A DNA stretch of 64,000 bases, from positions 7,433,501-7,497,500 of the forward strand of contig NZ_CP013949.1 of assembly GCF_000296215.2 (NCBI RefSeq), given 5' to 3'. This document shows positions 14,373 through 23,001 of the stretch, one piece after another. The position numbers and the translations under genes are program-made. The notes below the pieces were generated by a model, which was given only the letters and a program-made list of their open reading frames with translations, ran no database searches and was not told where the DNA came from. Source of the stretch: Bradyrhizobium sp. CCGE-LA001 (GTDB lineage: Bacteria; Pseudomonadota; Alphaproteobacteria; Rhizobiales; Xanthobacteraceae). Every line of letters begins with the position of its first letter. Position 1 is the first letter of the stretch.

Positions 14373-17213
14373 ATGACTGAGCCGGCCCGGCCTGCGACGG
14401 GAACCCTATCGTTCGGGCCATTCAATGTGACGCCGCATGAAAGGCTGATCACGCGCGATGGCGTCGCGCTACCGCTCGGCGCGAAAGCCTTCGATATTCT
14501 GATCGCGCTGATGTCGCGGCCGAACCAGGTCGTCAGCAAATGGGATCTGATGGCACTGGTGTGGCCGGGCCTGACCGTCGAAGAAGCCAGCCTCCGCTTT
14601 CACATCGCAGCCCTTCGCAAGGCGCTCGGCGACGGCAAGGACGGCGCACGCTACATCACCACGCTGTCCGGTCGCGGCTATTGCTTCGTGGCGCCGATCT
14701 CGCAGGCGGCCAGCCGGACAGAGCGGAGCCCGGCGCCCCAGCTCGACCTGCCGCCCGTGAAGCTGCCGAACCGGCTGCAACGGATGGTCGGGCGCGACGA
14801 TGCGATCGCGGCGATCTCCGACAAGCTCATCACCTCGCGCTTCGTCGCGATTGTCGGCCCCGGCGGCGTCGGCAAGACTGCCGTCGCGGTCGCGATTGCA
14901 CACGACCTGCTCGGAACCTTCGACGACGCCGCGCACTTTGTCGATCTCGCCGCGCTCAGCGATCCCGATCTCGTGATCACCTCGATTCTGTTGATGCTGG
15001 GCTTGCCGGCGCAGACCGATGATCCCCTGCCCGCGCTGCTCGCGCATGTCAGCGACAAGAAGATGCTGCTGATCCTCGACAATTGCGAGCACGTCATCGC
15101 CACTGTGGCGCCGCTGGCTGCGGCGATCTTCCACGCCGCGCCGCATGTCCATATCCTGGCGACGAGCCGCGAAGCGCTGCGGGTCGAGGGCGAGCAGGTC
15201 TATCGACTGGCGCCGCTCGCCGTTCCGCCTGATGAGTCCGGACTGACTGTCGCTGCGGCGCGAACCTATCCCGCACTTCAACTCTTCCTCGAACGCGCCA
15301 GGGCGAGCGGCGCGCAGATCGCGCTCGACGATGCCAACACCGCAATCATCGCGAGAATCTGCCGCAAGCTCGACGGCATGGCCCTGGCGATCGAGCTCGC
15401 CGCCGGCCGGGTCGAAGCCTATGGCCTGCAGCAGACGGCGACGCTGCTCGACGAGCGGCTCAATCTGCTCTGGCAGGGACAACGCACCGCGCCGCCGCGA
15501 CAGAAGACACTGCAGGCGACGCTGGACTGGAGCTACGGGCTCCTGTCCGACACCGAGCGCCAGGTGCTGCGACGGCTTGCGGTATTCGCCGGGCACTTCA
15601 CCATCGACGCCGCGCTCGAAGTCGTGCCGGACGATCGCGTCGACCGCTCCCATTTGTTCGACGCCATCGACAGCCTCGTCGCCAAGTCCATGGTCGCGCC
15701 GCGGCCGATCGGCGCCATGATGCGCTACCGGCTGCTCGACACCACGCGCGCCTATTTGCTCGAGATCGCGCCTGATGACGCGGCGCTCGCCGCGCGTCAC
15801 GCCAACTATTACCGGCAATGGCTGGAGCAGGCCGGCTCGACATGGGCGACGGTGCCGAGCGCCGACGAGCGGGCGGTGCACTTCTCCGCCCTTCACAACG
15901 TGCGCGCCGCGCTGGACTGGTGCTTCGGCACGGGCGGCGACATCAAGATCGGCATCGCGCTCGCCGCCGCAGCGGCACCGATCTTTCTCGCAATGTCGCT
16001 GCTGATCGAATGCCGGCGCTGGTCGGAACGGGCGCTGCGTGCGATCGGCCCCACCTCGCAGGGGAGTGCCGAGGAGATGCACATCCAGGCGGCCCTCGGC
16101 CTCACCTTGATGTTCACGCGCGGCGGCAGCGAAGCGGCACGCGCCGCCCTGAGCCGGAGCCTTGCGATCGCCGAGGCGCGTGGCGACGCGCCGAACCAGC
16201 TCCAGCTGCTCGGCCGCATGCACATCTTCCACGAGCGGATGGGCGAGTTCGACGCCGCGCTCGGTTATGCCCAGCAGAGCCTCATCGTCGCCGAGGCCCT
16301 CGGCGACGCGGCCTCGGCTGCGCTCGCCCATTCGCTTCTGGGCGTCTCGTTGCACCTGGCCGGCGAGCATCGCGACGCGCTGACGATGCTGGAGGCCGCC
16401 TGGCATGGACCCGGCACGGAACGGATCAGCACGGTCTACGGCTTCGATCATCGTAACCGGGCCGGCATCTCGCTCGCGCGAGAGTATTGGCTGCAGGGCC
16501 GGCCGGCAGATGCGCGGCAGCTGGCGCGGCAGACGGTCGCGGAGGCCGCGCAGATGGATCATCCGATCACACTTTGCATCGCGCTGATCTGGGCGGTGTC
16601 GATCGATCTCTGGGACGGTGACCTCGATGGAGCTGAGGAGAGCATCGACCGATTCATCGCGCTTGCCGAGGCGCGCTCGATGGGCCCGTACCTTGCGGTC
16701 GGCCGAGGCGTCAAAGGCGAGCTGGCAATCCGGCGGGGTGAGGCCGCCGATGGCGTCGAGACGATCAAGTCCTGCCTGCGCGAGCTCCACGATTCCGGTT
16801 ACGAGCTGCTCACCACGACGTTCAACATCGCGATGGTGCAGGGCTTGCTGGCACTCGGACAGACCGAGCAGAGCGCATGCCTGATCGACGATGCGATCCG
16901 TCTCGTCGAGAGAAGCGGCGATCATCTCTACATGCCCGAGCTGCTGCGGATGAAGGGCAGAGTCCTGTTGTTGCTGCCAGAGCCCGGGGCCGATCAGGCC
17001 GAAGCCCGTTTCATGCAGTCACTGGATTTGAGCCGTCGCCAAGGCGCAAAAGCCTGGGAGATGCGGGCTGCAATCGATCTCGCCGCGCTATTTGCCGAAC
17101 GCGGGCAGCGCGAAGAAGCGAAGCGATTGCTGCGATCAGCGCTCGAAGGTCTTAGCGAGGGCGCCGAAACGGCGGATATCCGGGCCGCCAACGCGCGTCT
17201 GATGACGTTGTAG
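14373..17213 (+). CDS. winged-helix/NTPase/TPR transcriptional regulator
   Basis: The protein has 946 residues. I chose the ATG at 14373, 7 bases after AGGA; a GTG one codon earlier is possible. Residues 10-105 are an OmpR-type winged helix (Trans_reg_C: GVALPLGAKAFDILIALMSRPNQVVSKWDLMALVWPG, then HIAALRKALGD). An AAA/NB-ARC-like ATPase follows with P-loop GPGGVGKT at 162-169 and Walker B LLILDNCEHV. The remainder (about 470-946) is alpha-helical TPR-like repeats. This is the architecture of AfsR/MalT-like STAND regulators: ligand and ATP binding through the repeats is thought to control DNA binding. It is divergent from the ohr group, which it may regulate. Confidence 0.9.
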   Translation: MTEPARPATGTLSFGPFNVTPHERLITRDGVALPLGAKAFDILIALMSRPNQVVSKWDLMALVWPGLTVEEASLRFHIAALRKALGDGKDGARYITTLSGRGYCFVAPISQAASRTERSPAPQLDLPPVKLPNRLQRMVGRDDAIAAISDKLITSRFVAIVGPGGVGKTAVAVAIAHDLLGTFDDAAHFVDLAALSDPDLVITSILLMLGLPAQTDDPLPALLAHVSDKKMLLILDNCEHVIATVAPLAAAIFHAAPHVHILATSREALRVEGEQVYRLAPLAVPPDESGLTVAAARTYPALQLFLERARASGAQIALDDANTAIIARICRKLDGMALAIELAAGRVEAYGLQQTATLLDERLNLLWQGQRTAPPRQKTLQATLDWSYGLLSDTERQVLRRLAVFAGHFTIDAALEVVPDDRVDRSHLFDAIDSLVAKSMVAPRPIGAMMRYRLLDTTRAYLLEIAPDDAALAARHANYYRQWLEQAGSTWATVPSADERAVHFSALHNVRAALDWCFGTGGDIKIGIALAAAAAPIFLAMSLLIECRRWSERALRAIGPTSQGSAEEMHIQAALGLTLMFTRGGSEAARAALSRSLAIAEARGDAPNQLQLLGRMHIFHERMGEFDAALGYAQQSLIVAEALGDAASAALAHSLLGVSLHLAGEHRDALTMLEAAWHGPGTERISTVYGFDHRNRAGISLAREYWLQGRPADARQLARQTVAEAAQMDHPITLCIALIWAVSIDLWDGDLDGAEESIDRFIALAEARSMGPYLAVGRGVKGELAIRRGEAADGVETIKSCLRELHDSGYELLTTTFNIAMVQGLLALGQTEQSACLIDDAIRLVERSGDHLYMPELLRMKGRVLLLLPEPGADQAEARFMQSLDLSRRQGAKAWEMRAAIDLAALFAERGQREEAKRLLRSALEGLSEGAETADIRAANARLMTL

Positions 17214-17219
17214 CGCCTC

Positions 17220-17891
17220 TCACCCCGTCGGCGTGCCCTGCTTCCACTGGCCGCCGGCGATTTTCGCGGCGGCGATCACGGCCTGGGTGCGGCTCTCGAC
17301 GCCGAGCTTTTGCAGGATAGCGGAGACGTGGGCCTTGATGGTGGCCTCGGAGACGCCGAGCTCGTAGGCGATCTGCTTGTTGAGCAGGCCCTCCGACAGC
17401 ATCATCAGGACGCGGACCTGTTGCGGCGTCAGCGTCACCAGCCGGTCGCGCAGGCGCGTCATGTCGGGGTCGGCGGCGGCCGACAGATCGGTGTCCGCGG
17501 GAACCCAGACGTCGCCTTCCATCACCTTGAGGATGGCGTCGCGCAGGGTCTCGACGCCGAAGCGCTTCGGGATGAAGCCGGAGGCGCCGAAATCGAGCGA
17601 GCGGCGGATCGTCGCGATGTCGTCGGACGCCGAGACGATCACGACCGGAATCGCCGGATATTGCGCCCGCAGATAGATCAGGCCGGAAAAGCCGGAGATC
17701 CCGGGCATCGAGAGGTCGAGCAGGACCAGATCGACGTCGGGGGTCTGTTCCAACAGCTTGGTCAGATCCTCAAATGATCCGGCCTCGTCGATTCTGGCCG
17801 AGGTCAGGACGCCAGCCACCGCCTGCCGCAGCGCGTCGCGAAACAGGGGATGGTCATCGGCGATGACGAGATGGGTGGAAGGAGCGTTCAT
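17220..17891 (-). CDS. LuxR/NarL-family response regulator
   Basis: The protein has 223 residues from the ATG at 17891; the frame extends upstream to 17996 without hydrophobic or domain features. The receiver domain has acidic residues ADD (11-13), phospho-acceptor Asp59 (LVLLDLSMPG), the conserved Ser in IVSAS and Lys in FIPKRF. A GerE-type HTH follows (LTPQQVRVLMMLSEGLLNKQIAYELGVSEATIKAHVSAILQKL). No kinase is beside it; such orphan NarL-type regulators are common in Bradyrhizobium and are often paired elsewhere. It converges on the STAND regulator with a 6-base gap and is divergent from the MHS transporter, a possible target. Confidence 0.92.
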   Translation of the reverse strand: MNAPSTHLVIADDHPLFRDALRQAVAGVLTSARIDEAGSFEDLTKLLEQTPDVDLVLLDLSMPGISGFSGLIYLRAQYPAIPVVIVSASDDIATIRRSLDFGASGFIPKRFGVETLRDAILKVMEGDVWVPADTDLSAAADPDMTRLRDRLVTLTPQQVRVLMMLSEGLLNKQIAYELGVSEATIKAHVSAILQKLGVESRTQAVIAAAKIAGGQWKQGTPTG

Positions 17892-18196
17892 CGTTCTCTT
17901 GCTGTCGTTCACGCCGGGCCGGCGAACAGACCGGCAGACCTCAATTCTTCCCCGACCGGCCGTGGCATGCAAGTGCACATTATCCCTTTGCTGCAAAGGG
18001 GTTAATCCCCGGCGTCACGGATTGTGCGCCGGGCCCTCACTTCCAGAATGCCGGTGCGCGTCCGTGCGCAAGGCCGAAAGTCGTATTGGGGCGGGTTTCA
18101 CGGCGATGTTACCTTGTCGCCAAGACCTGGGTTGATCCGGCACGTCCGGACGTCTGGGGCGCGAGGGAAACGCATTTTTTTGGGGAGCGACTCAAC
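17892..18196. other. divergent intergenic region, 305 bases
   Basis: The region lies between the orphan response regulator and the MHS transporter. It holds the inverted repeat at 17984-18000 and a short palindrome TGCAAGTGCA nearby. Nothing in it looks coding. Confidence 0.5.
17984..18000. promoter_or_regulatory. 17-base inverted repeat, possible operator
   Basis: CCCTTTG - CTG - CAAAGGG is a perfect 7-base inverted repeat with a 3-base spacer. It is followed by GGTTAATCCCC, itself partly self-complementary. It lies 93 bases upstream of the response regulator start and may be a binding site for it or for an outside regulator. Confidence 0.4.
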
Positions 18197-19861
18197 ATGT
18201 CGACAGTGGCTGTATCTCAGACGAGCGCGGGAGGGATGACGAAGGACGAACGGTTCGTCATTCTCGCCTCCTCGCTCGGTACCGTGTTCGAGTGGTACGA
18301 TTTCTATCTCTACGGCTCGCTGGCCGGCATCATCGGCGCACAGTTTTTCTCGGCCTATCCGCCGGCAACCCGCGACATCTTCGCGCTGCTGGCGTTTGCC
18401 GCGGGCTTCCTGGTCCGCCCGTTCGGCGCGATCGTGTTCGGCCGCGTCGGCGACATCGTTGGCCGCAAATACACCTTCCTCGTCACCATCCTCATCATGG
18501 GCCTGTCGACCTTCATCGTCGGCCTGCTGCCCAACGCGGCGACCATCGGCATCGCGGCCCCGATCATCCTGATCGTGCTCCGTCTGGCCCAGGGTCTGGC
18601 GCTCGGCGGCGAATATGGCGGTGCGGCGACCTACGTCGCGGAGCATGCGCCGAACGGCAAGCGCGGCTTCTACACCTCCTTCATCCAGACCACGGCAACC
18701 CTCGGCCTATTCCTGTCGCTGCTGGTGATCCTGTTCACCCGCACCGCGCTCGGTGAGGCCGACTTCGCAGCGTGGGGCTGGCGCATTCCGTTCCTGGTCT
18801 CGGTGCTGCTGCTCGGCATCTCGGTCTGGATCCGGCTCCGCCTCAACGAATCGCCGATCTTCCAGAAGATGAAGGAAGAGGGGAAGGGTTCGAAGGCGCC
18901 GCTGACGGAGGCCTTCGGCAACTGGCAGAACGGCAAGCTCGTGCTGCTCGCCCTGCTCGGCGGCGTGATGGGCCAAGGCGTGGTCTGGTACACCGGCCAG
19001 TTCTACGCGCTGTTCTTCCTGCAATCGATCCTGAAGGTCGACGGCTATACCGCCAACCTCCTGATTGCATGGTCGCTGCTGCTCGGCACGGGCTTCTTCA
19101 TCGTGTTCGGCATGCTCTCCGACAAGATCGGCCGCAAGCCGATCATCCTCGGCGGCTGTCTGATCGCGGCCCTCACCTTCTTCCCGATATTCAAGATGAT
19201 CACCACCAACGCCAACCCGGCGTTGGAGAAGGCCATCGAGACGGTCAAGGTCGACGTGGTGGCCGACCCGGCGGGCTGCGGCGATCTGTTCAACCCGGTC
19301 GGCACCCGCGTCTTCACCTCGCCTTGCGACACCGCACGTGCCTACCTGTCCCAGTCGTCGGTCAAATATTCGACCACGCCTGGCCCGGCCGGCTCCGGCG
19401 TAAAGGTAATGGTCAATGGCAAGGAAGTGCCCTACGCCAACGCCAAGGACAGCAACCCGGCCGTCCTCGCGGCGGTGCAGGCAGCTGGCTACCCGAAGGC
19501 AGGTGACACCGGCATCGTGAAGATGTCGCATCCGTTCGACGTCTTCCGTCCGCAGGTGGCGGCGATCATCGGACTGCTGTTCGTCCTGGTGCTGTTCGTC
19601 ACCATGGTATACGGCCCGATCGCCGCGATGCTGGTCGAACTGTTCCCGACCCGCATCCGCTACACCTCGATGTCGCTGCCCTACCACATCGGCAACGGCT
19701 GGTTCGGCGGCCTCCTGCCGGCGACCGCCTTTGCCATCGTGGCCTCGACCGGCGATATCTATGCCGGCCTCTGGTACCCGATCATCTTCGCCTCGATTAC
19801 CGTCGTGATCGGCGCCCTGTTCCTGCCGGAAACCAAGGACGTCGACATCAAGGCGAACTGA
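18197..19861 (+). CDS. MHS-family MFS transporter with large extra loop
   Basis: The protein has 554 residues from the ATG at 18197, with GGGGAG upstream. It belongs to the metabolite:H+ symporter family (ProP, ShiA, KgtP): the opening ASSLGTVFEWYDFYLYG, GRVGDIVGRKYTF after TM2 and RLAQGLALGGEYGGAATYVAEHAP are diagnostic. It imports a small organic acid or compatible solute with protons. Family members usually have about 430-450 residues. Here a soluble stretch at residues 336-446, rich in Asp, Ala, Gly and Pro with two cysteines (PAGCGDLF, TSPCDTAR), is inserted between two late helices on what should be the periplasmic side. The substrate is unknown. Confidence 0.92.
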   Translation: MSTVAVSQTSAGGMTKDERFVILASSLGTVFEWYDFYLYGSLAGIIGAQFFSAYPPATRDIFALLAFAAGFLVRPFGAIVFGRVGDIVGRKYTFLVTILIMGLSTFIVGLLPNAATIGIAAPIILIVLRLAQGLALGGEYGGAATYVAEHAPNGKRGFYTSFIQTTATLGLFLSLLVILFTRTALGEADFAAWGWRIPFLVSVLLLGISVWIRLRLNESPIFQKMKEEGKGSKAPLTEAFGNWQNGKLVLLALLGGVMGQGVVWYTGQFYALFFLQSILKVDGYTANLLIAWSLLLGTGFFIVFGMLSDKIGRKPIILGGCLIAALTFFPIFKMITTNANPALEKAIETVKVDVVADPAGCGDLFNPVGTRVFTSPCDTARAYLSQSSVKYSTTPGPAGSGVKVMVNGKEVPYANAKDSNPAVLAAVQAAGYPKAGDTGIVKMSHPFDVFRPQVAAIIGLLFVLVLFVTMVYGPIAAMLVELFPTRIRYTSMSLPYHIGNGWFGGLLPATAFAIVASTGDIYAGLWYPIIFASITVVIGALFLPETKDVDIKAN

Positions 19862-19888
19862 TCGACGACACCGATCTCAAGCCATACG

Positions 19889-19920
19889 AACCGGCCGCGG
19901 TCTCCGCGGCCGGTTTTATT
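19889..19920. terminator. bidirectional terminator between MHS transporter and yjbQ
   Basis: A perfect 12-base stem AACCGGCCGCGG / CCGCGGCCGGTT with loop TCT is followed by TTATTT on the plus strand. It lies 28 bases after the transporter stop and 8 bases before the end of the convergent yjbQ gene, so it may serve both. Confidence 0.85.
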
Positions 19921-19927
19921 TATGGGG

Positions 19928-20401
19928 TCACCGATTGCTGCCGATGAATTGCAGCACGATCTCGCGACGGTGCGGACGAGCACGATGCTCGATCAGATAG
20001 ATCGCCTGCCAGGTCCCCAGCGCGAGCTTGCCGTTCAGGACCGGGACCTGAAGCGAAGTCTGCGTCAGCATCGTCTTGATATGCCCGGGCATGTCGTCGG
20101 GCCCCTCGGTATCGTGAGTCCAGGGCGCATTTTCCGGCGCGAGTCGGGACAACGCCGTGGTGAGATCGACGAGCACGGAAGGATCGGCGTTCTCCTGGAT
20201 CGTCAGAGAGGCTGAGGTGTGGCGGATGAACAGCGTCAGCGCGCCGTCTCGGGCGTGGGCTTCATTGACGAACTTGGCTGCCTCGCCCGTGAGATCGGTG
20301 AAGCCGCGGCCCGGCGTCTGCACGGTGAGCAGCGACGATGTGACGGTGGTGGCTTGCACGGATGATGGTGCCGAGCGCGTGACGGATTTGCCTGATGTCA
20401 T
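19928..20401 (-). CDS. yjbQ: YjbQ-family protein
   Basis: The protein has 157 residues from the ATG at 20401; the longer frame runs into a palindromic repeat. The UPF0047/YjbQ marks are present: LFIRHTSASLTIQENADPSV, then DMPGHIKTMLTQTSLQVPVLNGKLALGTWQAIYLIEHR with its conserved His and Trp-Gln residues. The fold is a trimer with a metal-like site. A minor thiamine phosphate synthase activity has been reported for E. coli YjbQ, but the physiological role is unclear. It is a single gene, isolated by a terminator and a repeat. Confidence 0.92.
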   Translation of the reverse strand: MTSGKSVTRSAPSSVQATTVTSSLLTVQTPGRGFTDLTGEAAKFVNEAHARDGALTLFIRHTSASLTIQENADPSVLVDLTTALSRLAPENAPWTHDTEGPDDMPGHIKTMLTQTSLQVPVLNGKLALGTWQAIYLIEHRARPHRREIVLQFIGSNR

Positions 20402-20418
20402 CAAAGGCCTCTCGTAGA

Positions 20419-20540
20419 GTCGTCCAGGAGAAAGCCAGGACCCATTACCCCAAACGCTCGTTGTGACGAGAGGTGGCAACGGACATCGCGAAACACAGTG
20501 CCGCCACGGCGTATGGGTTCTGGCTTTCCGCCAGGACGAC
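20419..20540. repeat. interspersed palindromic repeat, family A copy 2
   Basis: The element begins GTCGTCCAGGAGAAAGCC and ends TCTGGCTTTCCGCCAGGACGAC, forming an imperfect terminal inverted repeat. It shares GCCAGGACCCATTACCCC and CTGGCTTTCCGCnAGGA with the copy at 7443-7565, while the centres differ. It sits between two minus-strand genes. Confidence 0.75.
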
Positions 20541-20557
20541 ACCGAGAGAGAGCTCTC

Positions 20558-21079
20558 TCAAATCTTCCCCGACACGTCCTTCTGCACGCGGTTGGCCATG
20601 TCGATCAGCCGGCGCCAGGCCCGTTCCAGGAACGACATCGCGCGGTCGATATCCTGGTCGCTCGGCAACGGGATCTCGATCCTGCGCTCGCCCTCGGCGA
20701 TCTTCGGCTCGGGCTTCTTGAGCGAATCAGATTTCGGCATCGGCTCGTCGATCTTGCCCGACACGCTCGGCCCGGCCGCGAGCTGGCCCCTCAGCTTCTC
20801 CACTTCGGCCTGAAGCCTGCCGATCTCGGCATCAAGTGCGGACCGTTCGTCAGGCACCGCATAGCAGGCCCAGCCGCCGCCGTTTCTGGTGCAGGTCGAC
20901 ACCGTGCCGGTGCGGGTGTCGAGCCGCAACACGCCCTCAGGGATCGGCGTCATGCTGTAACGGCCGTTTTCGCCGTCCGGCGCGGATTGCGCGGCGACGA
21001 AGCCGCCGCTGAGGACGATCACCCCGGCGAATGTCGCGGCCGCGAGCCATGATGTTGTGGATGACGTCACAGGTCTCAT
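20558..21079 (-). CDS. secreted coiled-coil protein of unknown function
   Basis: The protein has 173 residues from the ATG at 21079, with GGAG upstream. An N-terminal hydrophobic segment (WLAAATFAGVIVLSGGFVAAQSA) is a signal peptide or anchor. A small domain with two cysteines (TGTVSTCTRNGGGWACYAVPDE) suggests a disulfide in a beta-hairpin. A coiled coil (LDAEIGRLQAEVEKLRGQLA) follows, then a Lys/Pro linker and an amphipathic C-terminal helix (IDRAMSFLERAWRRLIDMANRVQKD). It is probably periplasmic. The architecture recurs in Rhizobiales proteins of unknown function. I cannot assign a role. Confidence 0.75.
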   Translation of the reverse strand: MRPVTSSTTSWLAAATFAGVIVLSGGFVAAQSAPDGENGRYSMTPIPEGVLRLDTRTGTVSTCTRNGGGWACYAVPDERSALDAEIGRLQAEVEKLRGQLAAGPSVSGKIDEPMPKSDSLKKPEPKIAEGERRIEIPLPSDQDIDRAMSFLERAWRRLIDMANRVQKDVSGKI

Positions 21080-21435
21080 TGCGCTCTCCGTCGACGCGCA
21101 GGTGGCACTTTCCGCAATTCTACACCCCGCCGCGGTCATCAGTCGTCCAAAACGCATTATTCGAGATCAACGATGGCGAGCGTCCCTTTGATCCCGCCAG
21201 CGCGGCGAAATGGCGGCTGCATCCTCATGCAGACAGCTGGTGCTGCGGTGCGGCGTCACGCTGTGTGCAGCGCTGCTGTGCTCGTCAATAATGTCAAATA
21301 AATCAGTTACATACGGGAAAGCGACAAATCGTGACTTGGCTTGACTTGATTATAAGCCATCAGTATGGTCCGCGCGGCTTTTGAGGGTGGCGGGCGTAAT
21401 TTCCATTCAGCCGCTGCGTTTCGGGTCTTCGTTGC
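21080..21435. other. intergenic region upstream of the atp operon, 356 bases
   Basis: The region separates a minus-strand secreted protein from atpI. It contains the promoter-like sequence at 21341-21369. The sequence around 21285-21360 is noticeably more AT-rich than its surroundings. No coding potential is seen. Confidence 0.5.
21341..21369 (+). promoter_or_regulatory. sigma-70-like promoter of the atp operon
   Basis: A -35 hexamer TTGACT and a -10-like TATGGT are separated by 17 bases, in an AT-rich patch 67 bases upstream of atpI. The spacing fits a housekeeping alphaproteobacterial promoter. This is inference from sequence. Confidence 0.5.
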
Positions 21436-21810
21436 ATGACACAGGGCACGGGGCACGGCGAGAATGGAGATCGCGATAGATCGTCCGAGGAAGCTGCGCT
21501 TTCCGAACGGCTCGGAAGTCTTGATCAGAGGTTGTCCGAATTTCGCGACCGCCGGATCAAGACCGAGCAACCCACAGGTGACGGTGGAGACGGAGCGGCC
21601 AGAGCATCGGCGATGGCGCTTGGTTTCCGGCTATCCTCGGAGTTGATCGCCGGAGTCGCTGTCGGAGCGGGGATTGGCTGGGGGTTCGACCACTTGCTGT
21701 CGACGTCGCCTTTCGGATTTATCGCGTTCCTGCTGCTGGGCTTCGTCGCCGGCGTGGTGAATGTGGTGAGAACGGCAGGCGCGGGTTCGAACAGGCGCGG
21801 TGGTTCGTAA
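21436..21810 (+). CDS. atpI: ATP synthase subunit I
   Basis: The protein has 124 residues. The N-terminal part is hydrophilic and charged (ERLGSLDQRLSEFRDRRIK), followed by two transmembrane helices (SSELIAGVAVGAGIGWGFDHLL and GFIAFLLLGFVAGVVNVVR), the AtpI/AtpZ pattern. It assists assembly of the c-ring or cation handling and is not part of the final enzyme. It leads the Fo cluster, with 98 bases before atpB. Confidence 0.9.
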   Translation: MTQGTGHGENGDRDRSSEEAALSERLGSLDQRLSEFRDRRIKTEQPTGDGGDGAARASAMALGFRLSSELIAGVAVGAGIGWGFDHLLSTSPFGFIAFLLLGFVAGVVNVVRTAGAGSNRRGGS

Positions 21811-21908
21811 TTGGCCTGGCCAGGTTAACTGTCGTGCCGCTCGCCGGCACAGCTGGCTGACCGATCTTGACCGGTCGGCTTGTTCAGCAGACGAGAGATG
21901 CCGCGCGG

Positions 21909-22658
21909 ATGAAAATCGACCCGATCCACCAGTTCAACGTCGAACCGCTCTTCACGATCGGCCGTATCGGCGATCACACGATCGCCTTCACCAATGCCTC
22001 TCTCTACATGTTCGTCGCGGTAGGGATCATTGCGCTGCTCCTGCTCACCAGCGGCAGGCAGCTGGTTCCGGGGCGCCTGCAGTCGGTGGCCGAGCTCTCC
22101 TATGAGTTCGTGGCCAGCATGATCCGGAGCACGGCCGGGGCGGATGGCATGCGGTTCTTCCCGCTGATCTTCTCGCTGTTCATGTTCATCTGCGTCTCGA
22201 ACCTCGTAGGCATCGTTCCCTACACGTTCACCGTGACGAGCCACCTCATCGTCACGGCGGCGCTCGCGCTGCTGGTGTTCTTCACGGTCCTGATCTACGG
22301 CCTCTACAAGAACGGCCTGAAGTTCTTGAAAGTATTCGTGCCCTCGGGCGTGCCGGGCTACATCCTGCCGCTGGTCATGGCTATCGAGGTGCTGTCGTTC
22401 TTCCTGCGACCGGTCTCGCACAGCGTTCGACTGTTCGCGAACATGCTGGCCGGCCACATTGCGCTGAAAGTGTTCGCCGGCTTCGTCGCCATGCTCGGTG
22501 CGTCTCTTGGCGTGGTCGGCTGGATCGGCGGCGTCATGCCGCTGGCGCTTGCCGTCGCGCTCACCGCGCTCGAACTGCTGGTCGCGTTCCTGCAAGCCTA
22601 TGTGTTTGCGATCTTGACCTGTATCTACCTCAACGACGCCATTCACCCTGGACACTGA
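21909..22658 (+). CDS. atpB: ATP synthase Fo subunit a
   Basis: The protein has 249 residues, as usual in alphaproteobacteria, with five to six transmembrane helices. The essential Arg is in SHSVRLFANMLAGH, facing the c-ring proton site. The opening MKIDPIHQFNVEPLF and the C-terminal ALELLVAFLQAYVFAILTCIYLNDAIH are characteristic. I chose the ATG at 21909; an upstream in-frame ATG at 21867 would add 14 atypical residues. It forms the proton half-channels of the Fo motor in the inner membrane. Confidence 0.98.
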   Translation: MKIDPIHQFNVEPLFTIGRIGDHTIAFTNASLYMFVAVGIIALLLLTSGRQLVPGRLQSVAELSYEFVASMIRSTAGADGMRFFPLIFSLFMFICVSNLVGIVPYTFTVTSHLIVTAALALLVFFTVLIYGLYKNGLKFLKVFVPSGVPGYILPLVMAIEVLSFFLRPVSHSVRLFANMLAGHIALKVFAGFVAMLGASLGVVGWIGGVMPLALAVALTALELLVAFLQAYVFAILTCIYLNDAIHPGH

Positions 22659-22710
22659 GTGATCCGGGTGCTTTTCCACCCACACCTGTCTTTCTTCGAA
22701 GGAGTCAAAA

Positions 22711-22941
22711 ATGGATCCGCAAGCAGCTAAGTTTCTCGGCGCGGGCATCGCGTGCATCGGCATGGGCGGCGCCGGCATCGGCGTGGCCTTCATCTTCGGC
22801 AACTATCTGTCAGCAGCCATGCGCAACCCGGCAGCTGCCCAGGGCCAGTTCGGCAACCTGATTTTCGGCTTCGCCGTGACCGAAGCGCTCGGCATCTTCT
22901 CGCTGCTGATCGCTCTGCTGCTGCTGTTCGTCCCGCTCTGA
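22711..22941 (+). CDS. atpE: ATP synthase Fo subunit c
   Basis: The protein has 76 residues forming a hairpin of two membrane helices. The proton-carrying Glu58 lies in FGFAVTEALGIF; the polar loop is MRNPAAAQGQ. GAGIACIGMGGAGIGVAF is the glycine-rich first helix that packs in the c-ring. A GAAGGAG ribosome binding site precedes it, in keeping with the high expression this subunit needs. Confidence 0.98.
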   Translation: MDPQAAKFLGAGIACIGMGGAGIGVAFIFGNYLSAAMRNPAAAQGQFGNLIFGFAVTEALGIFSLLIALLLLFVPL

Positions 22942-23001
22942 ACGCGTTCCGCGCCGCTTCCTCGTCGGAGGCGGCGCGTCTGACAGCAACAGGAGAACTC
23001 C

